The notes beneath the pieces are model-generated. The model saw nothing but the letters and a program-made list of their open reading frames with translations. It made no database searches and was not told where the DNA came from. A stretch of DNA of 64,000 nt from Terriglobales bacterium (GTDB lineage Bacteria > Acidobacteriota > Terriglobia > Terriglobales > Acidobacteriaceae): NCBI GenBank assembly GCA_035567895.1, contig DATMPC010000011.1, positions 186,001 to 250,000 on the forward strand, written 5' to 3'. The first letter of the stretch is position 1. Every line of letters starts with the position of its first letter. This document shows positions 52,610-62,016 of this stretch, in pieces. A program made the translations under genes and the position numbers.

Positions 52610-53029
52610 TTAAGCCGACGCTCGCGGCTCTTTGAACTCGTTAAAGCTGATCTGGTTTCCAAACGGATCGATCACGTGCATCGCGCGTGCGCCATAGAAT
52701 TCGTCCTGCACGCCAGGACGCAAGAAACGATAGCCCTTCGCGGTTACTTCGCGGTGGAAGTCGTCGACACCGGTCATCTCCACATGAATGTGTACTCCGG
52801 GCGAACCGTCGCCATGATGCTCGCTCAGATGCAGGCGAAGTCCACCACGCGAGACCTGCATGTACACTGGCATGCCGGGCTCAAACGTGTGCTCCCAGTC
52901 AACCGTGAAGCCGAGAAATCCGCAGTAGAACTCCTTGGCCTTCTCCACGGAGAAAATGCGCAGGATGGGAATGGTTCGGACGAAGGTAATCGCCGTCGTG
53001 GGCTCAGTCGCAGATGCAGTCATGATCAC
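52610..53029 (-). CDS. VOC-family glyoxalase-like (bleomycin-resistance-type) protein
   Basis: 139 residues. First module: VRTIPILRIFSVEKAKEFYCGFLGFTVDWEH; second: GVHIHVEMTGVDDFHREVTAKGYRFLRPG, ending HVIDPFGNQISFNEF. It matches the BLMA-like branch. It is convergent with the serine hydrolase gene, their stops separated by three bases. Substrate unknown. Confidence 0.88.
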   Translation of the reverse strand: MIMTASATEPTTAITFVRTIPILRIFSVEKAKEFYCGFLGFTVDWEHTFEPGMPVYMQVSRGGLRLHLSEHHGDGSPGVHIHVEMTGVDDFHREVTAKGYRFLRPGVQDEFYGARAMHVIDPFGNQISFNEFKEPRASA

Positions 53030-53100
53030 TCCATTAAATCAAAACGGTTTTCGCCAACGATGAATCGGGCATATGTTCGTCCTTTTAGCCTTTGACATTC

Positions 53101-53934
53101 TCAATGGGCGAAGCGAGTGCTTGGACCCAGTACGACAATGAACGCAATCGCGACCCCACAAGATGCCAAGATTAAGGGCCAGCTCCTCTCGATCGGCATT
53201 GGTTCTGCCGGCGGCCCATAGGGAATCATCGTTCCCTTACGAAGCAAGTTGGGGTCCCACATGAGTCCCGATGTGCCGCCAAAGGTCGAGGCGGCGGCGG
53301 AGATCAGAATCAGGATCATCCCTCTAGGATTCAATGCTCCGGCAACGCACATCAAAATTCCTCCGGCAAAATACGGGATCGTAGAGAGGCGCACCGCTCT
53401 TCGGTAGCGTTGCTCCTGATTGCTGCCAATCAGCGGACGCAACTCAAGCAAACTAAGACGCGCGGCCAGGAAGTAGGTAACAGCGCCGAAGATAGTCAGA
53501 CCGATTCGCCAGATCCATTGTGGGCCGAGTCCACGAATGAATTCTCCCCAGTCACCGATGCCGCCAATTCCTGAAAACAGAAAATACCCTGTGGCAGCGA
53601 AAAGGTTTACAGTCATCGCAATCCAAAAGAAATACTTCATTCGCGGACGGCTGCGACTGGTGATTCGCCCGAGGAAAAAGAACACGGCCGCGGCGATGAA
53701 GTTCGCGAGAGTGCCGCCAGCCATCACCAGGCGGCTATCCACACTGCATTCGAAGTGAACTGAAGACAGCACGAGAGGCTGGGCGCCCGTGAGAAGACAA
53801 GCGCCACCGTGGCCTGCTCCTTCATGCAACAGGTTCCCAAGCATGTAGGCAAGGACCCCGATCGATCCCACAGTAACCGAATCTGGCATAGGTACCACTT
53901 TGACGGCAATTTCTGGCTGCGTAGCGCTCTGCAT
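53101..53934 (-). CDS. multi-pass membrane protein with HEGAGH motif
   Basis: About 277 residues and seven hydrophobic segments. Near the N-terminus it reads LAYMLGNLLHEGAGHGGACLL. This is similar to membrane metalloprotease HExxH sites but with three residues between Glu and the second His. The start is uncertain: ATG at 53934, ATG at 53889 or TTG at 53958; none has a good RBS. No family is recognised; a degenerate M50-like peptidase is a possibility. Confidence 0.7.
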   Translation of the reverse strand: MQSATQPEIAVKVVPMPDSVTVGSIGVLAYMLGNLLHEGAGHGGACLLTGAQPLVLSSVHFECSVDSRLVMAGGTLANFIAAAVFFFLGRITSRSRPRMKYFFWIAMTVNLFAATGYFLFSGIGGIGDWGEFIRGLGPQWIWRIGLTIFGAVTYFLAARLSLLELRPLIGSNQEQRYRRAVRLSTIPYFAGGILMCVAGALNPRGMILILISAAASTFGGTSGLMWDPNLLRKGTMIPYGPPAEPMPIERSWPLILASCGVAIAFIVVLGPSTRFAH

Positions 53935-54190
53935 TTCGGCGATAAGGTAGCACAGCAAGGGCAGAAACGAGTTGTTTGGTCTGTGATGGACTCAAGCCGC
54001 GTCTTGATGATTCGCCGGGGAGGGCGCCTGGGCGCTCTAGGGCGACGAACCTCGACGGCCGTGAAGTCCTCGAAGTAGACAAAGTCATGCTCCCTGCGTA
54101 ATAACTTGAACTCTGGCGCGTCTATGTGCGTAAGAACCGGCAGAGCGGTTCCCTGTCTGGTGGCTTGCGGCCGGAGCGAGAAGACATTTC

Positions 54191-56650
54191 ATGAATACAT
54201 TGAAGAGTGACTTTCTTTATGGCGTGCGCATGCTGCGCAAGAGTCCCGCATTCACAATTGTCGCGGTCTTGACGCTGGCACTTGGAATCGGAGCTAACAC
54301 GACGATTTTCAGCCTCGTGAACTGGCTTCTTTTGCGGCCCATGCCGGTGACGCAGCCGGAGCAGATCAGCGTTCTCGCTTACAGCCAGAGGCATGGCAAC
54401 ACACAGAATCAGTTCTCGGTTCCCGACTATCGGGTTATACGCAGCCAGACGACGAATGTTTTCTCGGACGTTGCCGGATACCAAATCGGCATAGACGGCT
54501 TCAGCGTCGAGGGCAGAGCCGACCGGCTCATGACCTATTACGTGACGGGAAACTTCTTCCGCATGCTGAACATGCAGCCGGCACTCGGCCGTCTCTTCCT
54601 GCCGGAAGAGGGTGAGAACGTCGATTCCGATCCGGTGATCGTTCTCGGATACCCGTATTGGCAAAAGCGCTTTGGTCGACAGCCAGACATCGTAGGCAAG
54701 AAAGTTTCCCTCGATGGGAAGCCGTTTACCGTGATCGGCGTTGCGCCAAAAGAATTCTATGGACCGTATCCCATACTGGAAGCTCAGGCCTACCTGCCAC
54801 TGGGTATGAACGTAGTGGAAGGCACGCCGCGCGATTTCATGGAGAATCGCGGTATGCGCCAAGTGGTCCTCATGGCCCGGCTTCGAGATGGGGTTGCGCT
54901 TGAACAAGCGACTGCATCGCTTGCCGTGATTGGACAGCACCTGGGCTCAGACTTTCCGGACTTTGATAAGGACATGGCAATTCGCGCTTACTCGGAGGTC
55001 CATTCACGTCCTCAGCCGGATTCCGACAATACGGTGGTGATCGTCGCAGGTTTGTTTCTCGGACTGGCGGCGATGGTTCTGCTGCTGGCGTGCATGAACA
55101 TCGCCAACATCCTGCTCGTGCGGGCGACAGTGCGCGAGCGTGAGGTCGCAATTCGGGCTGCGCTCGGCGCTTCGCGAAAACGGCTGATCCAGCAACTGCT
55201 CACGGAAAGCGTTCTGCTTGCGTTGCTGGGTGGACTTGCCGGCATCGTGTTGGGATTCGGCGGAAGCTCGCTGCTGGGCTCGCTCAATCTCCAGACTGAC
55301 TTGCCTATCCACCTCGACTTCGGCTTTGACTGGCGCGTCTTTGGATATGCGTTTTCTGCCGCATTGATTACTGGGATCGTCGTTGGAATTGTCCCAGCGG
55401 TTCGCGGTTCACGCGGGAATCTCAATGCTGTCCTGCACCAAACTGGACGCGGTGTCGTAGGTGGCCGTGCCCGTTTGCGGACGGCTCTAGTGGTCGTTCA
55501 AGTAGGCGGCTCGCTGATCCTGCTGATCGTTGCCGGACTCTTTACCCGTAGCCTGCAAGCGGCGCAGCGGACCAATTTGGGATTTGACCCCAATCACGTT
55601 GTTAACCTTTACATGGATCCCAGTGAGCTTGGTTACAAGCCCGACCAGACTCTCCAGTTCTATCGCGACTTGCTCGCGCGGGTCACACAACTCGGGGGTG
55701 TGGAAACGGCGGCCACTGCCAGCAGCGCGCCTATGGGGTACTACGGCAACGGGGATGGACTGATTATCGAGGGATACCAGCCGCCGCAAGGTCAACCTGG
55801 TCCGGGATCGCAATATGAATTGATCTCCGGAGACTACCTTGGAACGATGAAGATTCCACTCGCCGAGGGAAGGACTTTCAAAGACTCTGACAACGATAAG
55901 GCGATAAATGTGGCCATCGTGAACGAAACCATGGCCAAGAAATACTGGCCAAAACAGGATCCCATCGGGCGTCACTTCCGCATGGTCAGCAATGCTAAGC
56001 AGACGCTCGAGATCGTTGGCGTAGCAAAGGATGCCCGCTACCAGCGTGGTAATGGACCATTCTCGAACCACTTCTACATGCCCCTGACGCAGCACGCAGC
56101 CCTGGGTAGCCTGCAAGTCTTGCAGGTGCGGACCCATGGTGATCCGGCGAGCATGATTCCCGAGATCGAGCGGACAATCCACGCTCTGGCCCCTGATCTT
56201 CCGGTCTTCGAAGTAAAGACCATGAAGCAGGCCCTATACACACTCAACGGATTGCTGATGTTCCAACTCGGCGCGAGTCTGGCTGCCGTGTTGGGAGGTC
56301 TTGGCCTCATTCTCTCGGTGATCGGCGTTTATGGCGTGATCTCGTATTCCGTAAGCCAGCGAACACAGGAGATAGGAATCCGGATGGCTCTGGGAGCACA
56401 GCCTGGTTCGATTCTTGGCCTTGTTCTCCGACAAGGTGTGATTATCGTGTGTGCTGGACTGGTGCTTGGATTAGCTTGCGCGCTTGCTAGCGCGAAGCTC
56501 GTCGGCAAATTCCTGGTGGTTAGCGGCGCTGATCCGCTGACGTACTTTACTGTCTCCGCCACCTTGACTCTGGTTGCGCTAGCTGCCTGCTACCTGCCGG
56601 CACGACGCAGTACAAAAGTGAACCCGATTGTGGCGCTGCGGCACGAGTAA
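54191..56650 (+). CDS. ADOP-type ABC transporter permease (MacB/FtsX-like)
   Basis: 819 residues. It starts MNTLKSDFLYGVRMLRKSP then FTIVAVLTLALGIGANTTIFSLVN (TM1), the signature of acidobacterial duplicated orphan permeases. A periplasmic MacB-like domain, FtsX domain 1 (LLACMNIANILLVRATVREREVAIRAALGAS), a second periplasmic domain and FtsX domain 2 (SYSVSQRTQEIGIRMALGAQ) follow. No ATPase is adjacent, as usual for this orphan family. The substrate is unknown. Confidence 0.92.
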   Translation: MNTLKSDFLYGVRMLRKSPAFTIVAVLTLALGIGANTTIFSLVNWLLLRPMPVTQPEQISVLAYSQRHGNTQNQFSVPDYRVIRSQTTNVFSDVAGYQIGIDGFSVEGRADRLMTYYVTGNFFRMLNMQPALGRLFLPEEGENVDSDPVIVLGYPYWQKRFGRQPDIVGKKVSLDGKPFTVIGVAPKEFYGPYPILEAQAYLPLGMNVVEGTPRDFMENRGMRQVVLMARLRDGVALEQATASLAVIGQHLGSDFPDFDKDMAIRAYSEVHSRPQPDSDNTVVIVAGLFLGLAAMVLLLACMNIANILLVRATVREREVAIRAALGASRKRLIQQLLTESVLLALLGGLAGIVLGFGGSSLLGSLNLQTDLPIHLDFGFDWRVFGYAFSAALITGIVVGIVPAVRGSRGNLNAVLHQTGRGVVGGRARLRTALVVVQVGGSLILLIVAGLFTRSLQAAQRTNLGFDPNHVVNLYMDPSELGYKPDQTLQFYRDLLARVTQLGGVETAATASSAPMGYYGNGDGLIIEGYQPPQGQPGPGSQYELISGDYLGTMKIPLAEGRTFKDSDNDKAINVAIVNETMAKKYWPKQDPIGRHFRMVSNAKQTLEIVGVAKDARYQRGNGPFSNHFYMPLTQHAALGSLQVLQVRTHGDPASMIPEIERTIHALAPDLPVFEVKTMKQALYTLNGLLMFQLGASLAAVLGGLGLILSVIGVYGVISYSVSQRTQEIGIRMALGAQPGSILGLVLRQGVIIVCAGLVLGLACALASAKLVGKFLVVSGADPLTYFTVSATLTLVALAACYLPARRSTKVNPIVALRHE

Positions 56651-56731
56651 CGGATGTAAGGGAGAGTGAGAATAGAACGCCGTAACGACTGATAGTCCGC
56701 CGAGCGAGGGCGCTCCGCTAATCAGTACTGT

Positions 56732-56806
56732 CTATCGCTCCGGAGAGCGGCGGTGCAGGATGGAGGAGACTGCCAAAACCGCGACTATTACAACGGCGAC
56801 GCTCAT
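56732..56806 (-). CDS. putative 24-residue membrane microprotein
   Basis: The ATG at 56806 is preceded by AAGGAG eight bases upstream, an ideal RBS. The product reads MSVAVVIVAVLAVSSIL then HRRSPER-stop: one hydrophobic helix with a basic end. It lies in the 330-base gap between the ADOP permease and GH92 genes and is too short for normal callers. Translation is unproven. Confidence 0.5.
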   Translation of the reverse strand: MSVAVVIVAVLAVSSILHRRSPER

Positions 56807-56979
56807 TTGCGGCACTCCTTGTCAGCATCTAGAGCGTATCCGGAGCCACCGGAGCCAACAAGATTACCCGCGCAAATTCAGCGATTACTCGCGTTACCGG
56901 AAGGCGTCTGCCAAATCACAACTAACGCTAAGCTATTGATTCGGGGTGAGTTCCGTGCTCTCTCTATCTTTACCATCCG

Positions 56980-59280
56980 CTACCGCGGACGGTTCTGAAA
57001 CCGTGGTAATGGCTCCGGATGCCAATCGCTGGCCCACTTCGAGGGCGTCGGGCCCATTTCGAACTCGAGGTTACCTCCGTGCTGAATGTCCTGATAGCGC
57101 AGTACAGGGATGGCCAAGGGTTTGCCGTTTAATTTTGCCGACTGGATATACATGTTTTGCGGCGAATTCCCACGAGCTGAGATTACGAAGCTTTTGCCTT
57201 CGGGCAGATTCAATGTGACCCTCTCAAAGAGCGGGCTGCCGATCATGTACTCGCCCGAAACGGGATTCAGTGGATAAAAGCCCATTGCCGTAAAGATGTA
57301 CCAGGCCGACATCTGCCCGCAGTCTTCGTTGCCTAGAATGCCTACTGGCGTATTGGAATACGCCTGGGTAGCAATTTCGCGAACTTTCGCCTGCGTCTTC
57401 CAAGGCTGGCCGCTGAAATCGTAGAGATAGCCATAATGATGGCTGGGCTCGTTGTCGTGCTTGTTGTGCCCGCCGTTAAAATGCTCGTCGAGCTTGCGGT
57501 TGAAAACATCCGGGCCACCCATCAGCTTCATCAGTCCGGGAATATCGTGCATTGGCGACCAGGTGTAAACCCAGGTATCGCCCTCCGTCCAGCCTGCGCC
57601 AGGATCGGCCCAGCTACCGTCAGAATTGCGGGCTTGCATGAATCCTGTTTTGGGATTGAAGAGCAATTCGTAATTGTGCGAGCGATTCATGAAGAACTCG
57701 TAGTCGCTCTGTTTGCCAACCGCTTTGGCGATTTGAGCTACGGCATAGTCGTCATAGGCATCTTCCAGAGTTGACGAGGCGGCTTCGGAGGTTTTGTCTG
57801 CCGGCACGTAGCCCAGAGTTTTCGCATACGTGAGCCCTGCACGCGCTTCATATGGCGTGTGCTCCTCACGATCGAGCCACTTGTGCTTGGTGTCATCATC
57901 CGGAGGGGTCATCGCGTCTTTGTACGCGGCCTGGTATGCGAGGTTGAAATCGAATCCGCGGAATCCTTTGTTGATGGCTTCGGCGATTACGGCGTCCGCG
58001 TGCGTGCCGATCATGATGTTGGTGTAGGAAGGATTCGGCCACTTCGGCATCCAGCCGCCTTCGCGGTAATTCTGCAGTAATGCCGTCATCATATCGGGAA
58101 CGCGCTCTAGCGCAATCAGGGTGAGCAGGCTGTGTTCGGCGCGAAATGTGTCCCAAAGGGAAAAGGCGGTATAGGAGACACCGTTATGAACCTGATCGTC
58201 GAAGGCACTATAGTAGCGTCCGTATTCCGAGAAGAGCCGCGGATATAACAGCGAATGGTAAAGACCGGTGTAAAAGATTGCGCGCTGGTCGTCTGTCGCA
58301 CCGTCAATGCTGATAAGACCAAGCTTTTGGTTCCAGGTCTGCTGCAGTCTTGCGCGCGTGCCTTCGAAGTCCCAACTCGGAATCTCTTTCTGGAGATTCG
58401 CACGCGCCTGGTCGATGCTGATGAAAGACGTTCCGACACGCACCTCGATGACCTTTTCATCTCTGGCACGGAAGGTCGCATACGCTCCGACATTGTTTCC
58501 CGAGACTGATGTTCGATCCCCACGCGTATCCGAGCCCTGGTAAGTGCCGCTCTCTGCCCAAGAATCGCGGAATTGGACCACGAAGTATCCTTTGAAATTC
58601 GGCAGCGCAAAAGGACCGAGGTGAGCGTCCATGCGATGAGGATTGAATCCGCTGATCTCTTTGCGCTCCAGGTTTAATTCGACTGAGCCGATGATGTTTG
58701 GACGAGTCGCTTCCACCAGAACGCTCGGTCGAGTATCCGCCGGGAAGGTAAATCGCAGAAAACCACAGTGATCCGTCGCCGTCATCTCGGCGTGGATCTC
58801 CCGCGATTGCCCGGCATCCAGCACGACAGAGTAGTAGTACGGAGTGGCGAGCTCATCTTCGCGTGTGAACTTGAGTTTGCGAGCATCGGGAGTGGTCTTG
58901 ATCTCGCCCAGCTCGGGGACGATGGTGACGTATCCGAAGTCTCCCATCCAGATTGCAGGTTGATGCGTACCTATGAATCCCGAAATGGTCGTGTCGTCGT
59001 AGTGGTACGAGGTGATGCTGATCTTGTTTTGCCGAGTCTGCGGCGTCCAGTTGGTCATGCCGAAGGGCGTAGTCACGAGCGGCATGGTTCCACCGTAGTC
59101 GCTGCCGGCGCCTGCGGTGCCGATGTAGGGGTTCACCCAGTCGACGGGGTTCGGACGGGCAGAGACCCTTTGGCTCTCTTGGGCGCAGGTTATCGTGCAG
59201 AGAAAGAGCAGCAGAAGGAGTAGAGACGAACAGCCATGAAGAGCATCGTCCGGCTTCTTGAGTGTGAGCGTCGGAAACAT
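56980..59280 (-). CDS. GH92 alpha-1,2-mannosidase
   Basis: 766 residues. Signal peptide CSSLLLLLLFLCTITCA, then an N-terminal beta-sandwich (DWVNPYIGTAGAGSDYGGTMPLV) and an (alpha/alpha)6 catalytic domain with GWMPKWPNPSYTNIMIGTHADAV and GNEDCGQMSAWYIFTAMGFYP, which carries the general acid and Ca2+-dependent site residues of GH92. It would remove alpha-mannose from glycoproteins or mannan in the periplasm or outside. Confidence 0.95.
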   Translation of the reverse strand: MFPTLTLKKPDDALHGCSSLLLLLLFLCTITCAQESQRVSARPNPVDWVNPYIGTAGAGSDYGGTMPLVTTPFGMTNWTPQTRQNKISITSYHYDDTTISGFIGTHQPAIWMGDFGYVTIVPELGEIKTTPDARKLKFTREDELATPYYYSVVLDAGQSREIHAEMTATDHCGFLRFTFPADTRPSVLVEATRPNIIGSVELNLERKEISGFNPHRMDAHLGPFALPNFKGYFVVQFRDSWAESGTYQGSDTRGDRTSVSGNNVGAYATFRARDEKVIEVRVGTSFISIDQARANLQKEIPSWDFEGTRARLQQTWNQKLGLISIDGATDDQRAIFYTGLYHSLLYPRLFSEYGRYYSAFDDQVHNGVSYTAFSLWDTFRAEHSLLTLIALERVPDMMTALLQNYREGGWMPKWPNPSYTNIMIGTHADAVIAEAINKGFRGFDFNLAYQAAYKDAMTPPDDDTKHKWLDREEHTPYEARAGLTYAKTLGYVPADKTSEAASSTLEDAYDDYAVAQIAKAVGKQSDYEFFMNRSHNYELLFNPKTGFMQARNSDGSWADPGAGWTEGDTWVYTWSPMHDIPGLMKLMGGPDVFNRKLDEHFNGGHNKHDNEPSHHYGYLYDFSGQPWKTQAKVREIATQAYSNTPVGILGNEDCGQMSAWYIFTAMGFYPLNPVSGEYMIGSPLFERVTLNLPEGKSFVISARGNSPQNMYIQSAKLNGKPLAIPVLRYQDIQHGGNLEFEMGPTPSKWASDWHPEPLPRFQNRPR

Positions 59281-59360
59281 TTGGGCCAGTCAGGATAGCA
59301 AACACAGAAAGCAGTAGGACGATGTGGGAGCATTGCGAGAGCGCTCTGGGTCAAAAGCGA

Positions 59361-59530
59361 CTGTCATCCTGAGGCCCGGCGTTCGCCGAAGGATCTCCCG
59401 CAATGACTGGTACAAAAATGTAGCTTCGCGGCTCTTTGGCGAGGATCTTCGTGAAAGAGCCGGGAAGCTGCAATTGAATCCGATTCATTCCGGTAGATCC
59501 TTCGGCCAACACCGGGCCTCAGGATGACAG
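59361..59530. repeat. MITE-like palindromic element, subfamily 1 (GTCATCCTGAG), copy 2
   Basis: Outer arms ctgtcatcctgaggcccgg and ccgggcctcaggatgacag, inner arms cgaaggatctcccg and gtagatccttcgg. It matches the element at 24264-24445. It separates the GH92 and DinB genes. Confidence 0.82.
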
Positions 59531-59549
59531 GCAAAAGATCGTAGGCACA

Positions 59550-60077
59550 TCAGGCGGTCCGCCCAGGTGTAGCGGCACGAGCCTTCTCTTGCATCCGATA
59601 GTAGTTGATGAGATCAGTGCTCTCCGGCGGCTTCGCGCCGATCTGGCGCAGCATGGTGGTCACCTGACCGCGGTGATAGCTGGCATGATTCACGACATGC
59701 TGGAGCATCTGCGCGAATGTCGACGAGTGCGGCTCGCCCTTGAGTGATTTGTATTCCATCCGCGTTTCAATTCTTTCCGCGCCTAATCCCTGAAAAAATG
59801 CGCGCACACCAGATTCGAGCTCGCGCCACGCAGAACAGAGCGAGGCTACATCGCGAAATCCTTCCGTCGTGAGCATTCCTTGCGGGTTGCCGCGCCACCG
59901 TGAGTACCAAACAGCCTCGGCTCCCATCGTGTGAACTACAGTGTCGCGGATGGACTTGAAGCTGCTTTCAACGGGTTGAGTGAATTGCTCGGGCGTCAGC
60001 GCATCGAGGGCAGCGAGCATGCGATCACGGGCCCAATAGTGATAGTCGAGCAGAGCGTTGATTTCGTCGTTGGTCAT
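59550..60077 (-). CDS. DinB-family protein
   Basis: 175 residues, no signal. MTNDEINALLDYHYWARDRMLAALDALTPEQF, then IRDTVVHTMGAEAVWYSRW and MLQHVVNHASYHRGQVTTML supply the three metal-binding His of the DinB bundle. Probably a cytoplasmic thiol- or metal-linked enzyme; no substrate can be assigned. Confidence 0.9.
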   Translation of the reverse strand: MTNDEINALLDYHYWARDRMLAALDALTPEQFTQPVESSFKSIRDTVVHTMGAEAVWYSRWRGNPQGMLTTEGFRDVASLCSAWRELESGVRAFFQGLGAERIETRMEYKSLKGEPHSSTFAQMLQHVVNHASYHRGQVTTMLRQIGAKPPESTDLINYYRMQEKARAATPGRTA

Positions 60078-60134
60078 GGAGTCTCTTATATTCCGCGATT
60101 GAGGTTCTCGCGGTCGTGGCGAGTCTCATTGGAT

Positions 60135-60269
60135 ACTGTCATCCCTCGCTCCGCCGCGTGAGTGTTCGGGATGGCAATCATTCCGAGGCGGAGCGGGGGA
60201 TCTGCTGTCCTCATTGCAAATCAAACAACAGCAGATCCCCCGCGCAAAATACGCGCGAGGGATGACAGT
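60135..60269. repeat. MITE-like palindromic element, subfamily 2 (GTCATCCCTCG), copy 2
   Basis: Outer arms actgtcatccctcg and cgagggatgacagt; inner arms gggggatctgctg and cagcagatcccccg. Same family as 47390-47513. It occupies most of the 300-base gap between the DinB gene and the GH105-like gene; the rest shows nothing recognisable. Confidence 0.83.
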
Positions 60270-60379
60270 CACAAAACGGGACTGGCAGACAAGTTCTCAC
60301 ACATCCCTTAAAGAATATACCCAGCGCGGCCGAGCCAGGATGCCTCAAAGTCTTGGGTTGACCGATCGTTGAACCAGCT

Positions 60380-61519
60380 TCACCGCAGCAGCGCTGAGGC
60401 TGACCACAAGATCGGCGCCTGACCGTGAAGATCGCCCGTCAATCTTGCGCGGTCGAGGTAGTACTGCAGATCGTTCTTTTTGTTCGTGCCCTCGCAGACA
60501 TTCCGGATGTCGCCGTCAGGAGTCAAATAGCTCACCAGCCCAAGCCAGCCTTTGCGCGCTGCGGCCGCGTAGGTCTTGCGATCGAGCCAACCGTTCTTAA
60601 CTCCAGTGATCATCGCGAAGGTGAACATGCCGGTCGATGAAGATTCGGGCCACGACTCTGGATGATCGATGAGCTGCTTCCACATTCCGTCGCTCCCCTG
60701 GTACTGCAGCAGCGACTTCATCATCTTGCGGTAACCGTCGAGGATGCGGGCACGCTGTGGATGATTTTCGGGCAGGGAGCGAAGCAATTCCGCCATTCCT
60801 GCGGCTACCCAGCCGTTGCCTCTGCCCCAGAAGAATGGGACGTCAGGCGCGTGGTAGAAGAGCCCATTGGGCTGCTGGAGCCTGTCGAGGTATGTGCTCA
60901 TCTCGAGAGCGGCCCGGTCGACGTACTTGTTGTCTCCGGTCGCGCGATACGCCTGTAGCTGCACGATTTCCATCATGTACATATCGTCGATCCAGAAGCG
61001 GCTCTGCTTCGAGAGCCCGTCGGGCGTGGCATCTTCCCACTGCTTGTCGGCCATCGACTTTCCCAAATCGAGATACTTTTGCTGCTTGGTCTCGATGTAA
61101 AGCTCCAGTGGAACCGCGCCAAAGACAGTCGAATCCACGTGATTCGGTTCGGGAATTAACTTTGCTTCGTCACCGAATAGCGGATCGAATCGAGTGGTCA
61201 GCTTGGCCGTGAGATCTTTGTCGTCTGCGAGTTGCGCGAATGTGAGCGAGCCATACCATGCGCAGGTCTCCGGGTAGGTGATATGAGCAGGCGGAGTAGA
61301 TCTGCCGAAGTTCGTGTGTGGTCCGTTAGCAAAACGCTCTGCGACACGCTTGCCGATCTCCTGAGGCGACGAACCCTTAGGCCAGTTTTCAAATTCCTTG
61401 ATGCGATTCTTTTTCGATTTTGCGGCGTGCGGCTTCGCAGCAAATGTTTGCGTGGCGGTGCTGGCAATCATGGCCAGGCATATCACTACGAACATCGGAC
61501 GAGGTGTTCGAAGGTTCAT
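60380..61519 (-). CDS. GH105/GH88-type unsaturated glycuronyl hydrolase
   Basis: 379 residues from the ATG at 61519; a longer frame to 61603 lacks signal features. Signal peptide FVVICLAMIASTATQTFA. The (alpha/alpha)6 barrel shows TTRFDPLFGDEAKLIPEPNHVDSTVFGAVPLELY, WIDDMYMMEIVQLQAYRATGD (catalytic Asp region) and FFWGRGNGWVAAGMAELLRSLP, typical of YteR/RhiN-like hydrolases. They remove unsaturated galacturonyl residues from pectin fragments. With GH92 it suggests plant or microbial glycan breakdown. Confidence 0.9.
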   Translation of the reverse strand: MNLRTPRPMFVVICLAMIASTATQTFAAKPHAAKSKKNRIKEFENWPKGSSPQEIGKRVAERFANGPHTNFGRSTPPAHITYPETCAWYGSLTFAQLADDKDLTAKLTTRFDPLFGDEAKLIPEPNHVDSTVFGAVPLELYIETKQQKYLDLGKSMADKQWEDATPDGLSKQSRFWIDDMYMMEIVQLQAYRATGDNKYVDRAALEMSTYLDRLQQPNGLFYHAPDVPFFWGRGNGWVAAGMAELLRSLPENHPQRARILDGYRKMMKSLLQYQGSDGMWKQLIDHPESWPESSSTGMFTFAMITGVKNGWLDRKTYAAAARKGWLGLVSYLTPDGDIRNVCEGTNKKNDLQYYLDRARLTGDLHGQAPILWSASALLR

Positions 61520-61654
61520 GCGTATTTTCTTACCACATGGTTCTACAGGCGAAACGAGGATGTAACTCGCTTCAGTGCTTAATGACCTGATCGAAGTGAC
61601 CACTACGAAGAGCGCTGCAAATGAAACGCTCGTCGAGACATGATCATCGATGAT

Positions 61655-61925
61655 CCCTCACAGACGATAGGGCCGGAGGCCCGGCTGGCCAAACGTCAGC
61701 CCAGTCCCGGAAGGGCTGGGGCGATGCAAGCACAAGATGATGAGGGCCGGAGGCCCGGCACCAGCTTATTCGTCGCCTTTGAAGGTTATCGTCGATGTTG
61801 TTCGACAACGGCAGATGCGGCCAATGCACAGCGGAATAAACGGAGGTAAACGCAGACCCAGCCCTTCCGGTACTGGGCTGACGTTTGGCCAGCCGGGCCT
61901 CCGGCCCTATCATTGTCGAACTGCG
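61655..61925. repeat. palindromic repeat element, GGCCGGAGGCC type
   Basis: Left half acgatagggccggaggcccg...ggccaaacgtcagcccag...cccggaagggctggg (61655-61722) and right half cccagcccttccgg...gggctgacgtttggcc...cgggcctccggccctatc (61857-61914) are inverted copies. A second ggccggaggcccggc lies at 61744. A related single unit is at 63470-63510. The 500-base gap 61520-62016 holds no convincing gene besides. Confidence 0.82.
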
Positions 61926-62016
61926 TAAGGTTCCTCGAAGAATAGTTTGAAATTGAGGCCGATTCTGACCGGCTGATCCTGCTTTGTCGACATCCGCAGG
62001 CCAAGGGACATCGAGG

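Noticed and set aside
61910-62011. 33-codon minus-strand ORF with a beta-strand-like stretch (RIGLNFKLFF)
   Set aside because: It could be the last strand of a lost outer-membrane protein, but it has no RBS, runs into a repeat and is too short to support.
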